Shown here: piece after piece, positions 28,181 through 36,731 of the stretch | Layout: every line of letters begins with the position of its first letter | Numbering within the stretch: position 1 is the first letter of the stretch | Assembly: GCF_947502065.1 (NCBI RefSeq) | Contig: NZ_CANMYE010000001.1 | Span: 1,116,001 to 1,180,000 of the forward strand | Length of the DNA stretch: 64,000 nucleotides | Source of the DNA: an uncultured Pseudoteredinibacter sp. | GTDB lineage: Bacteria > Pseudomonadota > Gammaproteobacteria > Pseudomonadales > Cellvibrionaceae | Reading direction: 5' to 3' | The notes under the pieces: generated by a model | What the model saw: only the letters and a program-made list of their open reading frames with translations | Told to the model about the DNA's origin: nothing | Database searches by the model: none | Position numbers and translations under genes: made by a program

Positions 28181-28744
28181 ATGACAGATATTCCAGCTCA
28201 ATATAAAGATTCTCCCGAGTTATTAAGCCAAGCGGGCTTCGCTACGAGTAATACTTGGTATCACGGCACCTCTTCGGCGCTACTGGGCTCTATTCAGGCC
28301 TATGGCCTTAAGCGCTCCGGTGATAAGGCCATGAAGCAAGCTGCTAAGCAGACCATGGCGACTATAGGTAATAGCTATACCGAAACCATTGAGCCGGTGT
28401 TTTTAACGCAGAGTAAAGAGTTGGCTTATTATTGGGCAATGCAAACCGTGCGTGATCGCGGAGTGCGAGTAGAGGGTGATGAGCAGCCGGCCATTGTAGA
28501 GCTGCAACTGCCTAACGGGCTCAATGAGCAGGTTAAGCCGGACGTTGGGGCAATGAGTCTACTATTGATACAAGAGGGAGAGGCCTATTTGGCGCATGTA
28601 GCTGCAATCTATCAGGCCAAAGGTTTAGATGTGCCCGATATCGATCTTCGCAATGCCGACCGTATGGAATACCTCAACAAATTGGGCATGGCCTATATCG
28701 ATAAAGACATCGCCTTGGAGCATATTCAATTTCTAAGTGCCTAG
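28181..28744 (+). CDS. Small protein with ADP-ribosyltransferase-like HGT motif, function unknown
   Basis: A 187-aa soluble protein. The ATG at 28181 is preferred to an in-frame GTG at 28169, which has no ribosome binding site of its own; AAGTGA lies eight bases before the ATG. The N-terminal WYHGTSSALLGSIQAYGLKR and the later IEPVFLTQSKELAYYWAMQT recall the HGT / GL / (V/Y)-(Y/F)-L-T-x pattern of ADP-ribosyltransferase-fold enzymes such as the KptA/Tpt1 and diphtheria-toxin-like groups. I could not identify a clear third catalytic residue. There is no signal peptide and no toxin-antitoxin partner. The function is not known. Confidence 0.75.
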   Translation: MTDIPAQYKDSPELLSQAGFATSNTWYHGTSSALLGSIQAYGLKRSGDKAMKQAAKQTMATIGNSYTETIEPVFLTQSKELAYYWAMQTVRDRGVRVEGDEQPAIVELQLPNGLNEQVKPDVGAMSLLLIQEGEAYLAHVAAIYQAKGLDVPDIDLRNADRMEYLNKLGMAYIDKDIALEHIQFLSA

Positions 28745-28977
28745 CGCCGCGTAAAGCATGGATACTTTACACTTGCAGTGAAAGGCGACCGTTTGGCGCA
28801 TAAAGTAAGGTGCATCTGTTTGCTTGCAGTATACTAATGGCGATTTTGAGTAAATAATCGACATAATAATTAATGTAGCTGCGCAAGGATGCCGCTAGCA
28901 AACTATGCCAAACATTTATTTTTTTACCGCCAAGGCTTTGTTGCCCTCTGTTTTAGAGATCAGGAGGGCTAGGCCTT

Positions 28978-30033
28978 ATGTTGTTTCAGGATAATTCCCC
29001 TCATCGACGCGCTGTTATGCGAGCTCTTAGTCTGTTTACGGCTTGGGGTGGGCTAATATTCTGCGTGTTAAATATGATGCGAGGCCTGCACTGGCTGGCC
29101 GCGATTGAATTCTTTGCGGCCATGGCCGCCGTCTTTGCTTATTACCGTATGGCAAATACACAGCGGCTATTGGCTTGGAGTGTCGGCTTTATCCTGTGCT
29201 TCTATTCCATAATGATGATCGCTTTGCTGGTGCCCAATACCAGTCCAACAATCTTTGTTTGGGTGTTTCTACTGCCACTAATTTCTTATCTCACATTGGG
29301 AAGCCGCTTAGGCTTAAGGTTCACTGCTGTCTATGTCTTCTTTGCAGTAGTAGCGTTTTACTTGCGTGTTGAAATGGAGATTGGAATTCTTACCTTAAGT
29401 AGCTCATTCAATGTCATTTTATGTGTCGCCCTTATTTGGGTGTTTTCACACCTCTATGAAATCAATAGGGAGCGCTCTCAGCAGGCTCTTATGAAGATGG
29501 CTTCGCAAGATTCTTTAACGGGTTTAAATAACCGCTTGCGCCTGACAGAGATTTTTCAGCGCGAGATTCAAGTTGCCAAGCGAAACGAGATTGCTCTGAG
29601 TCTGCTATTGATTGATGTTGATCACTTTAAAGGGGTTAATGATCGCTATGGGCATTTGTTGGGTGATCGAGTACTGCAGGGTTTGGCCGATTTAATACGC
29701 TGTCATAGCCGGCAGACTGATTATGGCTTTCGAGTAGGTGGTGAGGAATTTTGCCTGATTTTATCTGGCGCCGATCTGAACTCTGCGAGCAAAGTTGCTG
29801 AAGCTCTACGCGAGTCTATTAAAGCTGAGAGCTTTCAGCTAGATGGTGAAAGTGTATTTGTAACTGTAAGTATTGGGGTGGCTGAATATGGTAACGATGG
29901 TAAAGACCTTGATGGCTTGTATCGAGTAGCCGATAAGCGTTTATATGAAGCTAAAACGCTTGGGCGCAACTGTGTTGTTAAAGACGGGTTTGCTCGCACG
30001 CTTGATATGCGGTCTGCATCGGCTTCGCATTGA
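28978..30033 (+). CDS. Membrane-bound GGDEF diguanylate cyclase
   Basis: A 351-aa inner membrane protein. Six or so hydrophobic helices cover residues about 14-160 (a 7TM-like sensor region). The GGDEF domain spans about 175-338, with DSLTGLNNR, LLIDVDHFKGVNDRYGH and an intact active-site loop GGEEF, so it should convert two GTP into cyclic di-GMP. No RxxD inhibitory site was seen five residues before the loop. AGGAGGG precedes the ATG by nine bases. The signal sensed is unknown; cyclic di-GMP commonly governs attachment, in keeping with the adhesin-like TpsA further on. Confidence 0.93.
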   Translation: MLFQDNSPHRRAVMRALSLFTAWGGLIFCVLNMMRGLHWLAAIEFFAAMAAVFAYYRMANTQRLLAWSVGFILCFYSIMMIALLVPNTSPTIFVWVFLLPLISYLTLGSRLGLRFTAVYVFFAVVAFYLRVEMEIGILTLSSSFNVILCVALIWVFSHLYEINRERSQQALMKMASQDSLTGLNNRLRLTEIFQREIQVAKRNEIALSLLLIDVDHFKGVNDRYGHLLGDRVLQGLADLIRCHSRQTDYGFRVGGEEFCLILSGADLNSASKVAEALRESIKAESFQLDGESVFVTVSIGVAEYGNDGKDLDGLYRVADKRLYEAKTLGRNCVVKDGFARTLDMRSASASH

Positions 30034-30121
30034 TCAAATTCACCTATCTGAATTTAAAATGAAGATGGACAATTCTATATCCTTGGTGAATAATAGCGAC
30101 CACTGAAATAAAGTGCCGCCT

Positions 30122-31060
30122 ATGAATATCTCCCGTATTGACCTCAATCTTCTTGTTTACCTCGATGTTCTACTCAGAGAGCGTAATGTCACCAAAGCTG
30201 CTAGCCACTTGGGTATTAGTCAGCCTGCAATGAGTAATGGCTTAAAGCGTTTACGGGAGCTTTTTAATGATCCTTTGCTGGTTCGAACCAGTGAAGGCAT
30301 GACACCCACTGAACGCGCCACAGAGCTAGAACCGCAGGTAAGGGCGGTATTGGCCGATATTGAAAAAGCCGTACAGCCTAGGGAGGATTTCGATGCGAAA
30401 GGCAGTGAGCGAGTATTTCGTATTATGGCCAGCGATTATGCGGAATCCACGTTGTTTCCTAAGCTTCTCAAGCGTTTACGTAATGACGCGCCGGGTGTAA
30501 CCCTCGATATCATGACGCCAAGTGATGTGAGCTTTTTGGATGTAGAGCAGGGCAAGGTTGATATGGTAATCAACCGTTTTGATTCGATGCCTCAATCGTT
30601 TCACCAATTGACAGTATGGCGTGATAGTTTTTCTTGTCTAATGAGCAAGAAGAACCCAGCGAGGCACGACTTTGATCTGGAAAAATACCTGCAATCAAAA
30701 CATGTATGGGTGAGTAAAACCGGCATGGGGGTTGGTGTGGGGGTAAACCCAAGTGATGTTCAGCGCCTGGGCTGGGTAGATGAAGCGTTGGCAAAAGCAG
30801 GGCACAAGCGTGAAATTACTGTTTTTACCCGACACTACCAAGCTGCAATGCTGCTGGCCGAACAAAAAGATTTGGTGGTAACCATTCCTACCCGTGCAGC
30901 ACAGCTACAGAGTAAGAATAGCCGCGTAGTTATTAAAGAGCCTCCCTTTGAAATACCGCCGCTAGAATTGAAAATGGCTTGGAGCCCGCTATTGCAGAAT
31001 AATCCGGCGCACCAATGGCTCCGCCGCTTGATTGCCGAAGTAGCTAAAACGATTGACTGA
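30122..31060 (+). CDS. LysR-family transcriptional regulator
   Basis: A 312-aa regulator. The ATG at 30122 is preferred to a GTG nine bases upstream because family members begin M-x-(4-5)-RIDLNLL. The winged helix is at residues about 5-65 (NVTKAASHLGISQPAMSNGL). The effector-binding domain follows (about 90-305), of the NodD/NahR-like subgroup. It is 26 bases upstream of the LpxR-like gene on the same strand, so it may be co-transcribed with it. The inducer is unknown. Confidence 0.92.
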   Translation: MNISRIDLNLLVYLDVLLRERNVTKAASHLGISQPAMSNGLKRLRELFNDPLLVRTSEGMTPTERATELEPQVRAVLADIEKAVQPREDFDAKGSERVFRIMASDYAESTLFPKLLKRLRNDAPGVTLDIMTPSDVSFLDVEQGKVDMVINRFDSMPQSFHQLTVWRDSFSCLMSKKNPARHDFDLEKYLQSKHVWVSKTGMGVGVGVNPSDVQRLGWVDEALAKAGHKREITVFTRHYQAAMLLAEQKDLVVTIPTRAAQLQSKNSRVVIKEPPFEIPPLELKMAWSPLLQNNPAHQWLRRLIAEVAKTID

Positions 31061-31086
31061 GGCCTTAGGCCGTACTGAGGAACAAA

Positions 31087-32130
31087 ATGAATAAGACATA
31101 CGGAGCCCTGTGCTTTTTGGCTGCGATTACTACCCCCTTGTTTGCTCAGGCTGAAGATCGCTGGACAGCTAATTTGTATTTTGAAAACGACCTGTTTACC
31201 GGTACCGACCTTAATTATACAAATGGCGTGCGAATGTCCTTTATCTCGCCGGACGTCGACAGTTTCTTAACTAGCCGCGAAGAGGCCTACCCATGGGTGA
31301 ACACTCTTAACGAGTGGCTGAAATTTATTCACCCGAGTCCACCCAAGAAGGGTGAGCAGTTTGTTCAGCGTAATATGATTTTGAGCGCCGGACAGCTTAT
31401 GTTTACCCCTACTGATCGCGACCGATTGACTGTCGATCCTAATGATCGTCCCTATGCTGGTTGGTTGTATGGTGGGGTTGGTTATCAAGCTCGAGTTGGT
31501 GATCGCCTGCATTCTGTAGAGTTAAATTTGGGGGTGGTTGGGCCGTTGGCCAAAGCCCAAGAGGCGCAGGATTTTATTCATGCCGAGCGCGACATCGATT
31601 TGTTCTTAGGTTGGGATAATCAACTTGAAAACGAACCAGGTTTTCAATTGGTTTTTGAGCGTAAACGCCGTTTTCAAATTACCGATGAGCCTATTATGGG
31701 TTTTATCGATATGGATTTTATCAATCACTGGGGTGGTAGTATCGGTAATGTTAGCTCATATTTAAATGCCGGTGGCGAACTCCGTCTTGGTTACCGCCTG
31801 CCCAACGATTTTGGTGTCTCTACATTACGCCCGGGGGGAGATAATAGTGCGCCTGGCCTAGGTAACCCCCTGGATCGAGATTGGCATGTTTATGGTTTTG
31901 TGGCGACAGACGTGCGTCTAGTGGCCAATAATATTTTTCTTGATGGTAACACCTTCCGAGATAGCCATTCTGTTGATAAAGAATATCTGGTGGGTGATGC
32001 AGCTATTGGTGCTGCTCTAATCTACGAGCGCTGGAAGCTATCGTATTCCCATGTTTTTCGAAGCAAAGAATTTAAGCAACAGGTAGAAGGGCAAGCCTAT
32101 GGTTCAATTTCTTTGAGTTATAGCTTCTAA
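31087..32130 (+). CDS. LpxR-like lipid A 3'-O-deacylase (DUF2219)
   Basis: A 347-aa outer membrane beta-barrel enzyme with a signal peptide ending near FAQAED. Family members remove the 3'-acyloxyacyl chain of lipid A in a Ca2+-dependent way. The conserved N-terminal FENDLF motif (Asn and Asp equivalents of the LpxR active site) and LGVVGPLAKAQEAQDFIH (catalytic His region) are visible. The chain ends SISLSYSF with an aromatic terminal residue, as outer membrane barrels do. It converges with and overlaps gspL by four bases. Preceded closely by a LysR regulator. Confidence 0.88.
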   Translation: MNKTYGALCFLAAITTPLFAQAEDRWTANLYFENDLFTGTDLNYTNGVRMSFISPDVDSFLTSREEAYPWVNTLNEWLKFIHPSPPKKGEQFVQRNMILSAGQLMFTPTDRDRLTVDPNDRPYAGWLYGGVGYQARVGDRLHSVELNLGVVGPLAKAQEAQDFIHAERDIDLFLGWDNQLENEPGFQLVFERKRRFQITDEPIMGFIDMDFINHWGGSIGNVSSYLNAGGELRLGYRLPNDFGVSTLRPGGDNSAPGLGNPLDRDWHVYGFVATDVRLVANNIFLDGNTFRDSHSVDKEYLVGDAAIGAALIYERWKLSYSHVFRSKEFKQQVEGQAYGSISLSYSF

Positions 32131-33026
32131 GGCGAAAATAGCTGAAAGCCCCAAAACATTGCGCAAATTATACTTAGGCCTATGCCCGCTAGCATAATTG
32201 GCTTCGCTGGACGCTTTATGCGATAGCTATTCGCTAGGGCAGGGTAGTTGTTATTGAGTAGGTTATTATTGCTGTCCATGTGAACCTTAAAAGAGTGCTG
32301 AAAGCATAAGAGCTGCTCCAAATCGGCTGCTTCACATGGGCTGCACAGTTCAATATCAATACTATTCTTGCTGATTTTTCTCTGCTCTTGCTTTGAAAAA
32401 TCTTTGCTAAACTCCTCAAGACAACCATAAATTTTAAGCTTTTGCGCTTGCTGCTCGGTGACGCGTTGCCACCAACTGGCAGCCCAGCTCTGGTTGATGC
32501 AATAGGCTTGGCGTTGAAATTCTGCATTAGCTAGGCCTATTTGATTTACAATCAGGCGAGATCCAAGACAGAGAGCTGTTGCGCTATTTCGTTCTTGCGC
32601 AAGAAGCTGGTAGTCAAAGCGAATGTCCACGAGCGCTAATCCACTAAGGCTTTGATAAAGCTTGTCGAAAAAATCGCGATCGATCGCTTCAACGGTGTGT
32701 GTGTTGTGATTTGAGTGAAAATGGCTCAATAGATTTTCTATTTTTACACTGCTCAACTCTTGCAAAGCAAATTCGGCAGCGGACCAAGCATGGCTTTTAG
32801 AGCAGGCCAGCTCTGCACTTAAACAAATGCTGTGCTCGCTAGAAATGATGGCATGGCAGGGGAGATCAGAGAATTCGCTAGGTAGCAAAGCTTGTAACGG
32901 TTGGCTATTGTGGCGATTAATGCTTGATTGTGCCATGTTAAGGCAGCCACTAGAGCTGACTTGGCCGTCTTCAAAGACAAGCCATTCCACGGAGGGTTTA
33001 ATATATATGTATAAATGTGCCGCCAT
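32127..33026 (-). CDS. gspL: Type II secretion GspL-like protein, lacking the periplasmic domain
   Basis: A 299-aa protein. The N-terminal ~260 residues resemble the actin-like cytoplasmic domain of GspL, which recruits the ATPase GspE to the membrane. One membrane helix follows (about 274-296, MLAGIGLSIICAMFWGFQLF), and the protein stops there. Typical GspL continues with about 100 residues forming a ferredoxin-like periplasmic domain that binds GspM. No gspM follows. It begins three bases after gspK and overlaps the convergent lpxR-like gene by four bases. Identity rests on position and domain layout more than on sequence motifs. Confidence 0.75.
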   Translation of the reverse strand: MAAHLYIYIKPSVEWLVFEDGQVSSSGCLNMAQSSINRHNSQPLQALLPSEFSDLPCHAIISSEHSICLSAELACSKSHAWSAAEFALQELSSVKIENLLSHFHSNHNTHTVEAIDRDFFDKLYQSLSGLALVDIRFDYQLLAQERNSATALCLGSRLIVNQIGLANAEFQRQAYCINQSWAASWWQRVTEQQAQKLKIYGCLEEFSKDFSKQEQRKISKNSIDIELCSPCEAADLEQLLCFQHSFKVHMDSNNNLLNNNYPALANSYRIKRPAKPIMLAGIGLSIICAMFWGFQLFSP

Positions 33027-33029
33027 GCC

Positions 33030-33971
33030 CTACATCCTATAACTAAATCGCTTTTTAAGCACCTGATTTTGTTGCTGCAAAAACCACCACTGTGCTTGCT
33101 TATGATGGCTGCGATTGACGTTAACCTTGAGCCAATAATACTCTGAGCGTAGCTGAAGCTGCAGTTTAATTTGGCTTGGAAGTTCGATGGTTTGTAGTTC
33201 GTCCAGCTGCCAAAACTGATGGTTATGGCTGAGGGGTTTCTGATTGACCTTGGCAATCAGCGCCACGACTCTTTCACGATCCAACTGATTAAGAAGCAAG
33301 GCTTGCAGAAGTGGGGTATCAGCTTTACTGAAAGCATTTATATTCCAACGATTGTATTTGTTGGGCCGAAAACACACAAAATCCGAAAGCTTTTCCCACT
33401 GTAGTGTTGTCCAGCTATGAGCCAACAAACGTCGAGCTAACTCGGCCTTGTTGGCTATTGGATCTGGCTGTGAGTGTTGCACTATCTCGCTTGCAAAACG
33501 ATGCACAAGCTGAAGATCTAATGTGCTTCGAGCGGAGGATGTGTTCTCGATCAGGTACTGCAGTTGCTGCAGCGATGGGCTTTGTTGCAAATGCTGAAGC
33601 TTGAAGTCGCTTATGCCATAAAGGTTGATGCAAGGTTTGGCCAGTGCCAGCCGCAGTTGTACTTTGCTGTCGGTGATTGGCAATGAATAAGGTTCAAACC
33701 AGGGCTGCTTAGGGTGGCTGTTTTCCGTACTGTCGATCTTTTCACCGAAATATTCGAGCGAAAATTGCTCAATAGCCAGCAGCTCAGAGCTAATCGCTTG
33801 CTGCTGCTCCTGCATGGTCAAGCGGCGTTGAAGATGGTAGCTATTCTCCGAGCTATTAACCGCAAGTATACTAATAATAGCAACCAGCAGTAAAACCAAT
33901 AATAACGCAGCGCCACCTTGTCGCCTCGGGAATAAGGCTTGCGTTTGCGTTATTGATCCGGGCTCACTCAT
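33030..33971 (-). CDS. gspK: Type II secretion minor pseudopilin GspK
   Basis: A 313-aa pseudopilin at the pilus tip. The ATG at 33971 is chosen over a GTG at 33983 because GAGAAGG precedes it. The prepilin peptidase site is in RRQGGAALLLVLLLVAIISI; like other GspK it lacks Glu at position 5 of the mature helix. The large globular part is in keeping with GspK. It lies between gspJ (whose stop it nearly touches) and gspL. Confidence 0.88.
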   Translation of the reverse strand: MSEPGSITQTQALFPRRQGGAALLLVLLLVAIISILAVNSSENSYHLQRRLTMQEQQQAISSELLAIEQFSLEYFGEKIDSTENSHPKQPWFEPYSLPITDSKVQLRLALAKPCINLYGISDFKLQHLQQSPSLQQLQYLIENTSSARSTLDLQLVHRFASEIVQHSQPDPIANKAELARRLLAHSWTTLQWEKLSDFVCFRPNKYNRWNINAFSKADTPLLQALLLNQLDRERVVALIAKVNQKPLSHNHQFWQLDELQTIELPSQIKLQLQLRSEYYWLKVNVNRSHHKQAQWWFLQQQNQVLKKRFSYRM

Positions 33972-33979
33972 TTGCCTTC

Positions 33980-34561
33980 TCACTGTGCAACTAAAGTTTG
34001 TTGGTATGGAGGCCGATCTTTGTGTTGCCAGTCGATAGCGATAGCTCGAATCGGATTATGGTTGGCTGTGGCCGCTTGATATTGCGCTTTTTGAGAATTG
34101 CTATGCAAAATCATTGGTTGTCTCAGCCAGCGACCATCTTTAAAGAATGAAAAGTCACAGAGGTTTGCTATCTTAGAAACCCGAAACTCACCCCAGTGGC
34201 CGAGTGAATCGAGTTGATCTCTATAAAGGCCGCGATCATTAACCCGGTAACGTAAATATCGAATGTCATTTGCTCCACTGTCTGCGATCGAGTGTTTTAG
34301 CTCTAAGACGAAACAGTTAGCAGGGCTGGCACAATCCTGGCTTGGCCAAATAATATTGCGGCTGTTTATTATGTCACGGCTGATCAACTGCTCGAGAGAA
34401 AATTGAGTTTGTAATTGTTGGCTTTTAACGGCTATCTTCTCGTTCAGGACAGAAGCCCGTTGCAAAGCTTGACTGGCTGCAATTGATATTAGCATCAATA
34501 TGGACAGACTGATCAAGGTTTCTATTAAGCTGATCCCGCTTTGTTGCGCAAAGCGATTCAT
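33980..34561 (-). CDS. gspJ: Type II secretion minor pseudopilin GspJ
   Basis: A 193-aa pseudopilin. The cleavage motif is QQSGISLIETLISLSILMLI, with Glu at mature position 5. In the known complex GspJ joins GspI and GspK at the pseudopilus tip. The ATG overlaps the gspI stop by four bases (ATGA), indicating coupled translation. Confidence 0.9.
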   Translation of the reverse strand: MNRFAQQSGISLIETLISLSILMLISIAASQALQRASVLNEKIAVKSQQLQTQFSLEQLISRDIINSRNIIWPSQDCASPANCFVLELKHSIADSGANDIRYLRYRVNDRGLYRDQLDSLGHWGEFRVSKIANLCDFSFFKDGRWLRQPMILHSNSQKAQYQAATANHNPIRAIAIDWQHKDRPPYQQTLVAQ

Positions 34562-35010
34562 CGTCCAGCACCGAGATTGCGAGAGGGCTGTGTATAATTT
34601 GATTGAACGCTTAAATTATCTTGCCGGCTATTAATAGCAGCTTTCGAGTAAATAGTTTGCGTAGCAAGGAGAACGCCTTCCAATAACACTTCTACGTTTA
34701 AGGATTTCCAGTGGCTTAGTGGGCTGCCTTGTGGTGAGAGTTTTACGGTCCAGGTTTTTCCGGCGTAGTTTTGTTGGAATGTTTGCGAAGAGTTTGGCCA
34801 GCTGTTGTTCGATAGTTGCAGTTGCGTAGCGAAGTTGTTACTAAGATGTCCGGCAAGGTGACGGATTTCGATTTTGTGTTGTCTGTTTAGCTGAAGTTGT
34901 AAACTAGACAGTGCCAAAACCACAGTGCTGGCGAATATCGCTAAGGCAACCAAGACCTCGATCATCGATAAGCCGTTCTCATTTTTAAGCTTACTTTTGC
35001 TGGCGCTCAT
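34558..35010 (-). CDS. gspI: Type II secretion minor pseudopilin GspI
   Basis: A 150-aa pseudopilin with the cleavage site NENGLSMIEVLVALAIFAST and Glu5. In the known complex it nucleates the pseudopilus with GspJ and GspK. It overlaps gspH by four bases and gspJ by four bases. The C-terminal part after residue ~125 is polar and probably disordered (SRQDNLSVQSNYTQ). Confidence 0.88.
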   Translation of the reverse strand: MSASKSKLKNENGLSMIEVLVALAIFASTVVLALSSLQLQLNRQHKIEIRHLAGHLSNNFATQLQLSNNSWPNSSQTFQQNYAGKTWTVKLSPQGSPLSHWKSLNVEVLLEGVLLATQTIYSKAAINSRQDNLSVQSNYTQPSRNLGAGR

Positions 35011-35531
35011 GGTCTTAACGGTAGCTCCTCAATAATGCCGTGGCTGTGTATAAGTAGACCTGTTGCGCTTTCCTTGTGCTCAGCAATTGTTGAAGGTCGC
35101 TCCCTCAGTTGGTAACTATCTTGGGCAAGGCCGTCATTAAATAGTAGTTGAAACTGATTGTTACCCTGCGTGTGCGTGGGGCAGGGCTGACATTTTGCAG
35201 ACTGGCTATGGTAGAGGCAAAGCTCGGTGCTGATCTTTAGTGGTGAGCCAATGGGTAGCCATTGTCGATTCTCTCTGTGTCGCTCTGGTGTGTCGTAAAG
35301 CTCCGTAGCTTGGTGGTTTTGTAGTTGTAACATAGAGCCTTCACAGACAATTCGCAGTGGGGTCTGCTGGTAGAAGGATTGCTGGATAGCTTGTTCTACA
35401 AAGCGGCCGATCTTAGGCCAATCGTTGCTGACCTTAACGCTACTGATACTTATCATCACTAAACTGCTGGCGAGCGCCAAAATAGCGAGACTAATGAGCA
35501 CTTCGAGTAAAGTCAGTCCTTGGTTTTTCAT
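35007..35531 (-). CDS. gspH: Type II secretion pseudopilin, GspH-like
   Basis: A 174-aa pseudopilin with the leader site KNQGLTLLEVLISLAILALA and Glu5. Position after gspF would normally belong to the major pseudopilin gspG, but the globular domain lacks the GspG hallmarks: the conserved DxWGxPY-type motif and calcium loop are absent, and its length fits GspH better. A CLYH...CQPC stretch adds unusual Cys residues. It starts one base after gspF ends. If it is the only pseudopilin here besides I, J and K, the major subunit must be elsewhere. Confidence 0.75.
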   Translation of the reverse strand: MKNQGLTLLEVLISLAILALASSLVMISISSVKVSNDWPKIGRFVEQAIQQSFYQQTPLRIVCEGSMLQLQNHQATELYDTPERHRENRQWLPIGSPLKISTELCLYHSQSAKCQPCPTHTQGNNQFQLLFNDGLAQDSYQLRERPSTIAEHKESATGLLIHSHGIIEELPLRP

Positions 35532-35532
35532 C

Positions 35533-36729
35533 TTAGCTTACGAGTGCATTCATTTGCATAAGTGGAAGTAAAATGGCTAGAACAATTAAAAATACGATTA
35601 TGCCAACAAGGCTAATTAAGGCGGGCTCCAGTATAGCAAGTGCGATATCAATACTATTGTTAAGCTCCTGCTTTTCTTCTTTAGCCGCTTTTTCTAACAT
35701 CTGGCCAAGTCGCCCGCTTTGCTCACCATTGCTGATTAACAATAGACTGTTTGGGCTTAAAAGATCACTGTCTTGCAAGAACTCTGTCAGTCGTTGTCCT
35801 GTCTTAAGTTGTTGCTGGCCTGTTAAAAGGTGTTGTTTATAGGCCGGGTGTTTAATTAGGCTTGCAGAAGAGCTGACGGCTTCGGCTAGTGGTATGCCAG
35901 CGCGATACAGTACGGCAATGGTGGATAGATAACGGCTGGCATCATTTCGGCGAATGAGTTCTCTAAAAATCGGTAGCTGGCTGGCTATTTTTGAGCGCCA
36001 TCGTTGGTGGCTGAAAAACAGTTTTTTAGCGATAATCAAAATGACTAGAGCAACTATCACAAGCAAACCATAGTCTTGGCTAAATTCGCTGAGCTTAATC
36101 ATTATTTGGCTTAGCAGTGGTATCTCGCTTTTACCTTCTAGCTGATGGATCAATTTGGGCATTACTGTGCTCAATAATAGGCCGACAATAGCAAAGGCTA
36201 CGAAACAAAGAATGCTGGGATATAAGCTGGCCATTCTAATTTTATGGTTTTGTGTAATCTGCTCTTCTTGGTGGCGAGCTAAAGCCTCTAGGACCTGTGC
36301 CATCTTGCCGGATTTTTCTCCTGCTTGTATTTGAGCGATATACAATTCATCAAACCCCGCTTGGCAATTTTGCAATGCTTTACTTAAACTCTGGCCCTCG
36401 TTGAGATACTGAATTAGCTGCTGGCAATGGCTTCTTAGGCTGTCAAGTTTATTGTGGGAAATGATGGCCTCAATGGCTTGCTTAACGGCTATGTTGGCTT
36501 CGTAAAAGCTGTGCAGCTGGCGGGTGAATAGCAATACCTCTTTAGGCTTTAATCGGCGTTTGACGCTAAGCCGCTTAAAGCCGCTGCTGGAGCTATGCAC
36601 TTTAAGCTGTAACAAAGTGAGCCCTTGATCTCTTAGCTGCTGTTTAGCCACAGTGGTCTCTTCAGCGGTGATGATTCCGCTGCTTAGCTTTCCTTTGTTG
36701 TCAATCGCGCGATAATGATAGTGGGGCAT
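35533..36729 (-). CDS. gspF: Type II secretion inner membrane platform protein GspF
   Basis: A 398-aa membrane protein that forms the platform around the ATPase. It has two GspF domains (about 65-190 and 270-390), with the family motif ARHQEEQITQNHKIRMASLYPSILC region and QAGEKSGKM / ISNGEQSGRLGQML repeats. Membrane helices lie at about 165-190, 220-237 and 365-392. It starts two bases after the gspE stop, consistent with a single operon. Confidence 0.95.
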   Translation of the reverse strand: MPHYHYRAIDNKGKLSSGIITAEETTVAKQQLRDQGLTLLQLKVHSSSSGFKRLSVKRRLKPKEVLLFTRQLHSFYEANIAVKQAIEAIISHNKLDSLRSHCQQLIQYLNEGQSLSKALQNCQAGFDELYIAQIQAGEKSGKMAQVLEALARHQEEQITQNHKIRMASLYPSILCFVAFAIVGLLLSTVMPKLIHQLEGKSEIPLLSQIMIKLSEFSQDYGLLVIVALVILIIAKKLFFSHQRWRSKIASQLPIFRELIRRNDASRYLSTIAVLYRAGIPLAEAVSSSASLIKHPAYKQHLLTGQQQLKTGQRLTEFLQDSDLLSPNSLLLISNGEQSGRLGQMLEKAAKEEKQELNNSIDIALAILEPALISLVGIIVFLIVLAILLPLMQMNALVS

Positions 36730-36731
36730 GT

